From: Palaemon carinicauda
Lineage: Eukaryota > Arthropoda > Malacostraca > Decapoda > Palaemonidae
Reading direction: 5' to 3'
Length of the DNA stretch: 64,000 bases
Assembly (NCBI RefSeq): GCF_036898095.1
Contig: NC_090759.1
Coordinates: forward strand, 21,326,497-21,390,496
Positions 10,379 to 20,392 of this stretch are shown here, in pieces. Each line of letters begins with the position of its first letter. Position 1 is the first letter of the stretch. A model generated the notes under the pieces. The model was given only the letters and a program-made list of their open reading frames with translations. It had not been told where the DNA came from and did not search any database. The translations under genes were made by a program, and so were the position numbers.

Positions 10379-10529
10379 TGTGGAATACCAAACACAGTTG
10401 CTGGAACGTTGGCTTTATTCAGCTTAAAGTTGTGGCAAGGTGTTGGCCAAGCCGGTACAGTGTTAGAGACTCAATGTTGCCAAGCAAGCATACAAACACC
10501 AGCAGTCACAGTTACCAATTCACACTACA
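10379..10529 (-). repeat. 5' LTR of the gypsy element
   Basis: 151 bp, identical by eye to 6035-6185. In element sense it contains the promoter region (about 102 bp of U3 if the R region starts at the self-priming complement), AATAAA within TTAAGCTGAATAAA, and ends ACA. Confidence 0.95.
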
Positions 10530-10645
10530 GGGGCCTATACTTTTGTCTCCTTCGTATTCAATAGGGCACATTTTTAAACAAGTTGCAAGAGCAATAGTCT
10601 GGTCGAAGTGCCAGGCAAGCTGTAAAGAACACAGAACATACCATG

Positions 10646-10647
<2 letters not shown>

Positions 10648-10705
<58 letters not shown>
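10648..10705. repeat. (CT)n microsatellite
   Basis: A CT array of about 58 bp in intron 1, 120 bp downstream of the gypsy element. Confidence 0.95.
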
Positions 10706-10708
<3 letters not shown>

Positions 10709-10926
10709 TGTGATATATGATTAATCATCGTACTCATATTAGTTGTATCAAGTAACATTGGCAGCGAGTTATTTTCTCCATATTTCTAATTTATATCCCT
10801 TTTGAGTTTCAGTATAATTATTCATTTAAAGTTCGAGCATGAATTGAATTGAAACAAAATCATTCTTAGACCATCATAGCAAGAATCTATTCAACAACAA
10901 TTCCTTGTTTTTCTGTTATATCTTAG

Positions 10927-11055
10927 GTCTGTGTTTTGATAACCCAGAATGCCTGTGGAACAATTTTATGTGCCAAGAAGGAGAGTGCATCTTCGAATCG
11001 TGGGTTTGTGACGGGAGGGCCGACTGTACCAACCAAAAAGACGAGGAAAGATGTG
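10927..11055 (+). CDS. LDLa-domain protein, exon 2: first LDLa module
   Basis: 129 nt, phase 1 at both ends, preceded by the acceptor TATCTTAG and followed by GTTTGT, a weaker donor. It encodes 43 residues with the canonical LDLa spacing C-x6-C-x4-C-x6-C-x5-C-x8-C: ECLWNNFMC, EGEC, SWVCDGRADC, KDEERC. LDLa modules are about 40-residue disulfide-bonded, calcium-dependent ligand-binding units. The Asp of CDG, the Asp before the fifth Cys and the DE near the sixth are present. The first Asp of the usual DxSDE box is replaced (TNQKDE), so calcium binding may be altered. A seventh cysteine lies near the N-terminus (GLCFDN), close to the predicted signal cleavage site. One module per phase 1-1 exon is typical of the LDL-receptor superfamily. 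Confidence 0.9.
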
Positions 11056-11253
11056 GTTTGTATTAAGTTTTGGTATTCGACATTGAAATATTGCTTTCAT
11101 CCTTATTGTTATTGGAGGGCCATTATTTGCATTTGTGCTCTGTTCATTATTATTGTTTCCTTTATGAGTGATTTCAGTTAGATAAATTTCTGTATCCTGC
11201 TTTACCTGAATGACTTAGAGAGTTATAGAGTATATTTTGTTCTTAATTTGTAG

Positions 11254-11448
11254 TTGTTCCAACACGGTTACTTACCTAGAACTACCTTCTTATGAGTTAC
11301 TGGTTAACTCTACCTAACCGACCAGCTTTTTGTATAGTTTACCTTCTTCCCGTTTTCTATGGGGTCAACCTCTGGCAGTGTGGTACGTTCCCTGAGGCGA
11401 CCCGGGGTCGGGCAGCGTGCTAGCTCAGGTCGAATCGCCTGTAAGTTT
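11254..11448 (+). repeat. Left inverted terminal repeat, DIRS copy 1
   Basis: The reverse complement is found at 17449-17669 with about nine in ten positions matching by eye. Both include the ACTACCTTCTTA block and a GC-rich segment around CCCGGGGTCGGGCAGC. Confidence 0.9.
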
Positions 11449-11604
11449 CTGGTCGCGACATGATAAACATCTCGCCGCGCTCTCTCTTACCTTGTGCGAC
11501 CCTTTGTGTCCCCCGATCCTTTGTGCTTACCGTGTGTTACCCATGTGTTTCCATTTCACTTTCCCTTTACATCCTTGTCTCTCTTGGTGTGTTAGCTTTG
11601 CGTT

Positions 11605-14121
11605 ATGGAGCATCCTCGTCGTTGCCCTGGGCCTGTGGCTGGGAAGTCTTGCGGCTTTCCTTTCCAAGCCTGAGGTTGATCCCCACTCCTTGTGCTCCAC
11701 GTGTAGGGGGAAAGCGTGTTCCCCTGCCTCTACGTACCCGGAGTGTGCTAATTGGACTGAGATCCATTGGGTGCTCTTCGGGACGAAGAAGAAGAAGGCA
11801 GCTAAGAAGTCGCCTAAGGACTCCAGCATATCTTCACCTGTGGGTTCGCCAGACGCCTTGGCAGACCGTAGCGCCCGTCCTTCTTCCCCTACCCAGCGTA
11901 GGGGACGAGGTAAGTCCGTTGCGGGGAAGAGGCCCATTGCCCTTCCCCAAGAGTCTGATATTCCTGTGGGGGAAGTGTCCAGTGTGGGGCCTGAGTGTAG
12001 TGCGGAAGTGTGGGTAAGAGGCGAGGGCCTGGTGCCCGCAGGTCCCATCTCCTCGGAAGATCCTATGTGGGGTAGACCGAGTGCCGATACTTCCCCTGCC
12101 TCGGGGCGTGTTTCAGGTGCGTCAACCACCGGGGGAGACACGGAAAAAGGTAGTTCGTCGTCTTCGGACCCCACCACGTGGGTGGCCCCTAGGACTCCCT
12201 TCAGGTCTCCCGTTAGAGGAGAAGAGGATGTGGAGCAATGGCTCTGTAAAGGGCTCGCGCGGTCCCCTCCGGCTCCCTCGGCTACGCTACCCCCCGTGTT
12301 TCTGCAACCGCCCGCACCTGAGAAACGACGTGAATTTCCCCCCGCAGTCTTGGAAGTGTCGGCCGGTCGGAGAGCTCCGTCCTCATCCTCGTCGTCATCG
12401 GACTCCTCTTCTTCTTCGTCATCAGAGGACGAGAACAGGAACCTTAGCAAGAGGAAGAGGGAGAAATCCCGCAAGAAGAAGAGGGAGAAATCCCGTAAGA
12501 AGAAGAAGTCTCGTTCCTGCTCGAGGCATGGTAAGAAAAGGTCGAAGTCCTCTAAAAAGAAAGCGAAGAGGAGTAAGTCCAAGGACTGGGTGAATGTCAC
12601 AGTGCCCCGGAGCGAGCTGTTTAGGTTTTCCACAGCCGCGGCCGCTTCCGGCTGGCTCCCTAGAGCCTCGCCTTCTTTGTGTCACCCTCCTACCTCCTCC
12701 TTCGGACTAGCCGCCCGGCAAGAGGGCTCGAACCGGGACCCCCGTGTAGTGTTTAACCCGACGGTAGCCTCCGCCCCTTCTTCCCTTAGGAAGGATATAA
12801 GGAGTATGAAGGAAGGCTTAGCGTCGACCACGGGCACCTTGGAGGCCTTCCTTAAGCACCAAGGGCGCCCGTCGGTCCGCATGGATCCCCCATCCACGGA
12901 GCCCCCCGTGGAACAAGGTACTCCCATGACGGATGCCTTCGTCTCCACGGGGCAGCCCGTACCACTGGCAGGCTTGGAGGGCGTTGGTACTCCCATGACG
13001 GATGCCTTCGTCCCCACGGGGCAGCCCATACCACTGGCAGGCTCGTCGGGCGTTGCTTTTCCCACCGTCACGGCGTATCCCCTTACGGAGGAACTGGTGA
13101 CGGAAGACCTGGTTGAAGGAGGGGAGTGCTCGACTGACGACATCTCCTCCTACCGTAAGGTTCTGGCCCTAATTCGGAGGCATCACCGGTTGGATGAACC
13201 CAAGCCCTCAGCTGCAAAGGCCGTACTATCCGGACTGTCCAGGATGATCGACAGTCCGGTACAACAAAAGCCATCTTTGTCTCTCCCTCTCGCTCAAGAC
13301 GTGAAGTTGGGGATAGAGCAGATAGATGAATACTTAGCAGGACTAGCAGAGGCTCCCAGAAGCCAGAGTTCCTCCAAGCTTCTTCCGGGCCTGAAATCCC
13401 AGAAGCGTTTTCACGTTCCCGAATTGCATCGCGGTGGTCCCCGTGCGGTAGAAGCAGCGGTGACCACGCTGAACCAGGGAGCCTCGGAAGACAGGGCCTG
13501 CACTGCCCCCGTGTGCTTTTCCCCGTCAGAAGCCTCTATGATGGAGGACATGGCACAGGACCTGGTCTACGTGTCCTCCTGGTTAGATTGGTGGTCGTGC
13601 GCTTTGGTGGGGTTTCAGGCATCCCACGACCTCTCCTTCCCAGAAAATCAGGCCATGCTGAGGGATCTTGTTAGCTCTGGAGGCAAGGCCTTTAAGTTTT
13701 TATCATCCCAGTCTCTGTCGGTGGCTTCGAACTGGGTCCTGAGGAAAAGGGATACGGTACTGAGCAAACTGGTACGGAAGTTGCCGGACAGAGAAGCAAG
13801 GAGGCTGAGAAATTCCTCCGTGTGGGGGAATGACATTTTCCCCATCAATTTGGTGGAAAATACTATGGAGAAGGTGAGGAAAGTGAGAGAAACGGATCCT
13901 AGGCCCCCCCCCTTATGAGGAAGGCCACGTTTAGGAGAGCCTCAACGGACGTCCCTCACCCCTCACAGGCCACACCCTTGCTGCCCCGTAGAGAACCACC
14001 TTCAGCCCCTTGGCTCCAAGCCTCGCAGCAGCCCACCCGTAGGGCCACCGCAGGCCTTCAGTCAGCCTACAGACCCTCCTACGGTAACGCTAGGCGAGGT
14101 AGATCTGGCCGCTCCTCCTGA
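11605..14121 (+). pseudogene. DIRS copy 1 gag, with two frameshifts
   Basis: The start is taken at ATG 11605 (MEHPRRCPGPVAGKSCGFPF). The frame is lost near 11670 and resumes one base later as EVDPHSLCSTCRGKACS. The Cys pattern across this junction matches the cysteine-rich N-terminus of DIRS Gag proteins. A long Ser/Lys/Arg-rich linker follows (SSSSSDSSSSSS, then KKKREKSRKKKK), resembling an RS-type RNA-binding region. Next comes a directly repeated segment around GTPMTDAF, and then the conserved C-terminal block SSWLDWWSCALVGFQ. The frame stops at 13916-13918 beside a nine-C run; the next frame (13915-14121) continues with the Pro- and Arg-rich tail ending RRGRSGRSS. Gag packages the element RNA. 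A GTG-initiated upstream extension to 11417 is open but lies in the terminal repeat and is unlikely to be used. Confidence 0.85.
12905..13055 (+). repeat. 72-bp tandem repeat inside DIRS copy 1 gag
   Basis: Two consecutive in-frame units encode GTPMTDAFVSTGQPVPLAG and GTPMTDAFVPTGQPIPLAG. The unit is 24 codons long and differs at a few bases. It lies in the variable linker of Gag, the same region where copies 4 and 5 carry larger minisatellites. Confidence 0.9.
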
Positions 14122-16050
14122 AGAAGGTAGGAAGAGAGGCCCCCTACTCCCTCAGGAGCCCCTAGTAGGGGGATGCCTCAGACATTTTTGGCAAGCATGG
14201 CGGGATCTCGGTGCGGATCCCTGGACGGTGACGGTCCTGAAGGAGGGGTACAGACTCCCTTTCCTAGAAGAACCTCCCCCTCTCATCCCAGCCCATCGGG
14301 CCGAGTGGCTGGTTCCAAAAGACCCCTTGAAGAGGTCGGCGCTACAAGAGGAAGTAGCGTCCATGATCGACGAGCTTTGGAGACAGTGGAGAACCCCGGC
14401 CCGGGTTTCTTCAGCTGGCTCTTCCTTGTGGAGAAATCGACAGGAGGGTGGAGACCAGTCGTAGATCTCTCAGCCCTTAACAAGTTCGTCTCAAAGACGG
14501 ACTTCAAGATGGATACCCCCAAGACAGTGATCGCAGCCTTGAGGAAGGGGGATTTCCTCATGTCTCTCGACCTCAAGGATGCCTATTTTCAAATCCCCGT
14601 GCACACCTCCAGCAGGAAGTTCCTCAGAATCAAGTGGGAGTCCAGTGTCCTGCAGTTCAAAACCCTGTGCTTCGGCCTCTCGACGGCCCCGCAAGTGTTC
14701 ACGAGAGTGTTCGCCGCGATCTCGGCATGGGCACACGAGAAAGGCATACGTCTACTCAGGTACCTGGATGACTGGTTGCTTCTTTCTGCCTCAAGGTAAC
14801 AACTGAAGGAGCAAGGCGTTATGTTGCTCAACCTCTGCAAGGTGTTAGGGATCACGCTCAACCTAGGGAAGTCCCAACTAGTCCCCAGCACCAGGATGAC
14901 TTACTTGGGGATGGTCCTGGACACCCAGTTAGTAAGGGCCTTCCCCTCAGAGGAGAGGTTAGCCAACCTAGAACGTATCCTTCAACCCTTCCTGACGGGA
15001 CAACCCAGGAGGGCCAAGGACTGGCAGAAGTTACTGGGTCATCTGCTTTCGCTGGAAAAATTAGTACCGCAAGGGAGACTCAGGGTCCGCCCGGTATAGT
15101 GGAATCTGAAGGAGTCGTGGACCCAAGGCAAGGAGCCCCACAAAATAGTCCCAGTCCTCCCGAAGACGAGAGAGACCCTTCTTTGGTGGAACCTCAGGTC
15201 GAACACAGAGAAGGGAATGCCCTTCGCCTCTGACCCCCCGGAGATGCTGTTGTTCACGGACGCATCGAAGGAGGGTTGGGGAGCACACGTGCTAGGAAAA
15301 TCGACAAAAGGGCAGTGGTCCAGCGAAGAGGCGTCTCTCCATATAAACATCCTGGAGATGATAGCGGTTCTGAGGGCGTGTCGACAGTTCGTACACTTCC
15401 TGCGAGGGAACACTGTGGCGTTAATGTGCGACAATGCCACAGTAGTGGCGTATGTAAAGAAACAGGGAGGCATGAAGTCAAAAGTCCTCTGCGCCCTAGC
15501 CACGGAACTGTTAGAGTGGGCTACAGAAGAAGGAATAGAACTGACGGCAAGGTTCATTCCAGGAAAGAGGAACGTGATGGCCCACGGCCTCAGCAGGGCG
15601 GGTCAAGTGATAGGTTCGGAGTGGACCCTACACCCAGAGGTAGCTCGAGCAGTCATCCTACTGTGGGGCTCCCCAGTGATAGACTTATTCGCCACACTTC
15701 TGAATGCCCAACTCCCCGTGTTCTGTTCTCCAATCCCAGACCCGTCAGCAGCGTTAGAGGACGCCTTCGAACATCCCTGGGACGGTCTCGATGTGTACGC
15801 CTTCCCTCCCTTCAGTTTGATCAGGCAAGTGTTGAACAGAGTGAGAGTGTCGTCCAACCTGTCGATGACTTTAGTAGTGCCCTGGTGGCCGGAGAGAGAC
15901 TGGTTCGCAGACCTAAAGAAATTAGCTCTTCGTCCTCCTTGGCCGCTTCCGGACAGGCCAGACCTCCTGCGTCAACCTCACTTTCATAGGTGGCACGAAA
16001 ACCCTCGATCCCTCCGCCTTCACGCGTGGAGGTTATCGAGAAGCTCCTGA
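14060..16050 (+). pseudogene. DIRS copy 1 pol: reverse transcriptase and RNase H
   Basis: The reading begins in the frame overlapping the end of gag, with VGGCLRHFWQAWRDL and DPWTVTVLKEGYRLPF, the standard DIRS RT entry motif. Near 14385 the frame shifts by one base and continues GFFSWLFLVEKSTGGWRPV and DLKDAYFQIPV, with the catalytic YLDDW box at about 14759-14773. Two in-frame stops follow: TAA 14797-14799, and TAG 15097-15099 in RVRPV*WNLKESW, where related proteins have Gln, so a C-to-T change of CAG is likely. RNase H follows (LLFTDASKEGWGAHVLG, NILEMIAVLRA, MCDNATVVAYVKK). The frame ends with LHAWRLSRSS at 16050. The four lesions are few for 2 kb, so decay is recent. Confidence 0.9.
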
Positions 16051-17069
16051 AGAAAGAAGGATACTCATTGAGAACCGCGGCAAGGATGTCGGGTTATCTA
16101 CGGCGTTCCTCGGTGGTAGTCTACCAGGCAAAGTGGGCAGTCTTCCTGAAGTGGTGTGCGTCCAAAAACATCAGGCCCTTAGGGGCGTCGATCCAGGACA
16201 TTGCAGAATTTCTGGTGTACCTGAGAGACGACGTGGGTTCGTCCATCCAGGCCATCAAAGGAGTTCGTGCAGCCCTAGGTCAAGTCTTCCTCCTTAGGGG
16301 CATTGACTTGGGAGCCTCAAGGCACATCTCTATGCTCATCCGCAGTTTTGAGCAATCATGTCCCCCCCTGGAGGTACGGGTCCGCAGTGGGACCTAGCCA
16401 GAGTTCTCAAAGTTCTGTCAGAGCCGCCCTTCGAACCTCTCAGGGACGTACTAGACAGAGAACTCACCCTTAAAACAGCTTTTCTTTTAGCCCTGGCCTC
16501 GGCGAAGAGAGTTAGCGAGTTACACGGCCTCTCTTACGAGGTCTCACACTCCAAAGGGTGGAGGGAAGTTGTTTTTAGGTTCGTCCCTAGTTTTGTGGCG
16601 AAGACGCAGAACCCAGCGTGTTGGGATCCTCGGTTTGAGGGTTTTTCGTGCCAGCCATCCCTCGCTCCGACAACCCGAAGGATCTACTCTTATGGCCCGT
16701 GAGAACAGTAAGAAAATACCTGGAGAGGACTGCAAAATACCGCCCTCAGATCAAAAATTTATTCATCTCAACAGGCTGGGTGAAGAAACCGGTCTCGAAG
16801 AATCTATCTCTTTCTGGCTGCGACAGGTGATAAGGAGGGCCTACGAGGCTTCTGGGACTCCTCTCCCAGGAAAACCAAGACCTCATGATATTAGAGCTCT
16901 GAGCACCTCTCTGGCTTTCGAGAAAAACATAGCTGTGGGTAAGATCCTGAAGGCTGGGACCTGGTCTAGACAGTCCACCTTCACGGAACACTACCTCAAA
17001 GATTGTACGAGAAAATCCTTGAACAAGTTTTCCATTGGCCCAATCGTTTCGGCCCTTCAAGAGATCTAA
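15990..17069 (+). pseudogene. DIRS copy 1 tyrosine recombinase, three frameshifts
   Basis: The frame overlaps the end of pol. The N-terminal core-binding domain reads EVIEKLLKKEGYSLRTAARM and SSVVVYQAKWAVFLKWC. The frame changes near 16362 (in a seven-C run), near 16640 and near 16795. The catalytic domain is recognisable across these: SAKRVSELHGL (first Arg), PHDIRALSTSL (His-x-x-Arg) and FTEHYLKD (nucleophilic Tyr). These are the residues of bacteriophage-integrase-type recombinases, which insert the circular DIRS DNA without target duplication. The protein as written is broken, but no catalytic residue has been lost. Confidence 0.9.
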
Positions 17070-17290
17070 GGTCATAGCCCCAGGGTAACCGGGGGTGTTA
17101 ATGCCAAGAGACACTAGTTCCTTCCTTAACCTTACACCCCCCCCCCCTTTTCCTTCCTTCCCCGGATCGTCCGGGACAGGAAGATGTTGAGAAGACCTTA
17201 ATCACTGAAAGGAACACCCTTCAAGAGGACATGTACCGTCGAATCCTGATCCCTGCAGGACACTCCCACCTCCTAAAGTGTAAGTCTCCC

Positions 17291-17385
17291 AAGAAGGTAG
17301 TTCTAGGTAAGTAACCGTGTTGGAACAAATCACAAATTTTCAAGTAATTTGTATTTTTCCTAACATACTTACCTAGAACTACCTT
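17291..17385 (+). repeat. Internal complementary region of DIRS copy 1
   Basis: The first half (AAGAAGGTAGTTCTAGGTAA through GTGTTGGAACAA) is the reverse complement of the element's left end. The second half (ATCACAAATTTT through ACTTACCTAGAACTACC) is the reverse complement of its right end. This places the two ends side by side and is thought to template joining of the ends during replication of DIRS elements. Confidence 0.9.
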
Positions 17386-17448
17386 CGGGTTATGGCCCAC
17401 CCATCCTTCCCCGAGAACCTGCAGGATCGAGTAATACCTATTCCAACG

Positions 17449-17669
17449 AAACTTACTGGCGATTCGACCTGAGCTAGCACGCTGCCCGACCCCGGGTCGC
17501 CTCAGGGCACGTACCACACTGCCAGAGGTTGACCCCGTAGAAAACGGGAAGAGGGTAAACTATACAAAAAGCTGGTCGGTTAGGTAGAGTTAACCAGTAA
17601 CTCCTAAGAAGGTAGTTCTAGGTATGTATGTTAGGAAAATACAAATTACTGTACTTAAAAATTTGTGAT
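17449..17669 (+). repeat. Right inverted terminal repeat, DIRS copy 1
   Basis: Reverse complement of 11254-11448, followed by a longer AT-rich end (TTAGGAAAATACAAATTACT) that matches the second half of the internal complementary region. Confidence 0.88.
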
Positions 17670-17670
17670 A

Positions 17671-18076
17671 CAGTGAACCCTCGTTTATCGCGGTAGATAG
17701 GTTCCAGTCGCGGCCGCGATAGGTGAAAATCCGCGAAGTAGTGACACCATATTTACCTATTTATTCAACATGTATATTCAGACTTTTAAAACCTTCCCTT
17801 GTACGTAGTTCTGTTAACAAACTACCCTTTAATGTACAGAACACTTAATGCATGTACTACAGTACCCTAAACTAAAACAGGCACAAATATTAAAGGTGAT
17901 TTTATATCATGTATTTCCTAAACACGCTAAAAAGCACGATAAAAAATGGCAACCAATGTTTTGTTTACATTTATCTCTGATCATAATGAAGAAACAAACT
18001 GGAGGTAGAGCTTTGCTTATTACCCAGACATATTTCCCATACTTTTCCCTTAGAACTACATCACATCTTCCTACTT

Positions 18077-18139
<63 letters not shown>

Positions 18140-18298
18140 TTATATGTATACACATATACATACCTACATATATACATAAATACATGCATACATATATATA
18201 TATATATATATAATTACTGTATATATATGGGTTATGGAAAAAATCCGCGAAGTGGTGAATCCGCGATGGTCGAATCGCGAAGTAGCGAGGGTTCACTG
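17671..18298 (-). mobile_element. Pogo/Tigger-like MITE, copy A
   Basis: Terminal inverted repeats CAGTGAACCCTCG and CGAGGGTTCACTG, flanked by TA (17669-17670 and 18299-18300), the target of Tc1/mariner/pogo elements. The CpG-rich subterminal blocks (TCGCGGTAGATAGG and CCGCGAAGTGGTGAATCC) match copies B and C but in the opposite orientation. No transposase frame. It carries an internal TA/TG microsatellite (about 18080-18215). It sits at the very end of DIRS copy 1. Confidence 0.88.
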
Positions 18299-18501
18299 TA
18301 TTTTACATTTTCAGGTCAAAATTAGACCATCAATTATTACTTTGTCAGTTAAGTCCATAGGCCTATCTGCTACTTGATATTATGATATATATGCCATAGA
18401 TTTTCAGCGATGGAAATATTCATATCCTAAGTAATTTTTCTAGGTACTGTTTCTGCAGATTTTATGCATATATAGTGTGCACTTTAAAAACACTAATACT
18501 A

Positions 18502-18773
18502 CAGTGATCCCTCGCTACTTCGCGGTTCGACTATAGCGGATTCACCACTTCGCGGATTTTTTTCATAACGCATGTATATACATATACAGTATCTTGGATT
18601 TTCCGGAAATTTAAAAAATACCGCGATGTGACCGATGGTGCGAGATTGGAGAAAGTAAGGAAAATTGAATCATGATTGATTTTCAATATAAATGAAACTT
18701 TGAGGAGCAACAAAGATATCATTTGTTAGAGAGATAGAGAGAGATAAGGAATGGGAGGTAGTGAAAAGTAGCC

Positions 18774-18824
<51 letters not shown>

Positions 18825-19514
18825 TGTGTGTTGTTTTAAATGTAATAAACAAAAAAATTTGATAGGTTATAACACATTGGTGCTTATGTAATATCAACTG
18901 TATAGACGATTTGAATAAGTTAAGAAATGGTATAAACGATACTTTGTTAGTGTATTCGTACGCTCTCAAGAGCGGCAGCTAGACGTCAGCTGATCTGATC
19001 ACAGCCAAAAGTAAAACAAAAAGAAGTCAACAATTCTTGATTTTTAAAACACACCCGAAATTTAAAAACAAAAGTACACGCTTTCTTAATGTGCAATTAA
19101 CTATTTAAAGAGTAGCAATTTTCTAGAATAAAATGATGTTTCCCAAAAAATAGTGGTTTGCTGATGAAATCGGATGCTGTATTTTTAGCAACGATTGAAA
19201 TGGATGTAAACTCGGCATAATTTTTTCATTTCGTATTTAATTGACACTAAGAAAACTAATTTTAGTTTCTTCATCTATATGTAAGTATTGTATAACACGA
19301 AGAGAGAGAGAGAGAATGAATCAGCTGTTGTAATCGAATGCCGTGTTTTTGTTTCGTGAGAATTTCATCGCCACGACTAACAACAACATACTGTACTGAA
19401 CTTTACAGTATTATACAGACTACTGTAATATGATAAAGTAAAATATTTGTAATAACCTATTTTATATGAAATGGGGCTATTTTTTTGTTTAAAATATACA
19501 TTTACGTACGTAAA

Positions 19515-19563
<49 letters not shown>

Positions 19564-20225
19564 AATTGTTTTCCTGCTTTGCTACGTATGTATGATTTTA
19601 TATAGATACGGTAAATAATATTTGTAATAACATATTTTCTAAAAGCTTTTACTGTAATATCATTATTTATCACTTTCATCATGTGCGTTAAATGCCTTCG
19701 TTTGTTTATAACGATCGAAGATGGAGCGTACTTTATGACGACGCCGTTTCAGGCGCCGTCATAAAGAAAAACATTTCATTTGGAAGTCCTAAGAAAAATT
19801 AAGTATAACATTGGTAATAACAAAATCAACATACTGTATAATCAATATAATCGATGCAAAAACTAACCTATACACAGATGTGTACACTAAATGGATTTGT
19901 TTGTTCATTATGATCAGAGCTAAACGTAAAAAAAACATTGGTTTCCATTTTTTATCGTGCTTTTTGGCGTGTTTAGGAAACGCATGATATAAAATCGCCT
20001 TTAATATTTGTGCCTATTTTAGTTTAGGAGTACTATAGTACATGCATTAAGTGTTCTGTACATTAAAGGGTAGTTTATTAACAGTACTACGTACAAGGGA
20101 AGGTTTTAAAAGTCTGAATATACATGTTAAATAAATAGGTAAATATGGTGTCACTACTTCGCCGGATTTTCACCTATCGCGGTCGGGTCTGGAACCTATC
20201 TACCGCGATAAACGAGGGATCACTA
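18502..20225 (+). mobile_element. Pogo/Tigger-like MITE, copy B, long form
   Basis: The left end is CAGTGATCCCTCGCTACTTC after a TA; the right end is CGATAAACGAGGGATCACTA, followed by CA instead of TA, so the last target base pair or terminal base has mutated. At 1.7 kb it is more than twice as long as copies A and C. It shares their right-hand segment (AAATATGGTGTCACTACTTC) but has about 1 kb of extra interior with (GA)n at 18781-18822 and (TC)n at 19520-19560. No transposase was recognised in the extra sequence. Confidence 0.82.
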
Positions 20226-20392
20226 CATTTAGGGAGATCTATTACTAGAGTTCATTGGGCTATTTCCCAAAGTAGAAACCATCTTCCTCTGCCCGTCTAC
20301 TATTATTTTTTGCTTTTAATTAGCACATGGACAACAAACGGAGAATAGTTCTTTAAAGCAAAAATACTGAATTCGTATCATTTTTTCCATAG

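Larger units (their letters stand above)
6035..10529 (-). mobile_element. Complete, young Ty3/gypsy LTR retrotransposon
   Basis: A full-length element of 4495 bp on the - strand, opposite to the host gene. The LTRs are 151 bp (6035-6185 and 10379-10529), begin TGT and end ACA in element sense, and look identical at every position I compared. The direct repeat GGGGC flanks the element (6030-6034 and 10530-10534), a 5-bp target duplication as expected for Ty3/gypsy. A purine-rich tract adjoins the 3' LTR and a candidate self-priming site adjoins the 5' LTR. One uninterrupted gag-pol frame fills the interior. With two identical LTRs and an intact frame, it has inserted recently and may still be active. 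Confidence 0.95.
11254..17669 (+). mobile_element. DIRS-type YR retrotransposon, copy 1, nearly full length
   Basis: A 6.4-kb element in intron 2, sense to the host gene. Ends: left from TTGTTCCAACACGG (11254), right to about 17669, where a MITE has inserted. Inverted terminal repeats of about 195 bp (11254-11448 and 17449-17669) share for example GGTCGGGCAGCGTGCTAGC and its complement. An internal complementary region (17291-17385) carries sequence complementary to both outer ends. The gene order is gag, reverse transcriptase-RNase H, tyrosine recombinase. There is no LTR, DDE integrase or target duplication, as expected for the DIRS order. All three genes carry a few frameshifts or stops, so the copy as read is inactive, although several lesions sit in C-runs and could be sequencing errors. 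Confidence 0.93.

Noticed and set aside
11527..12633. 368-codon minus-strand frame with an Asp/Glu-rich segment
   Set aside because: Antisense shadow of the Ser/Lys-rich DIRS Gag. The acidic run is the complement of the serine codons.
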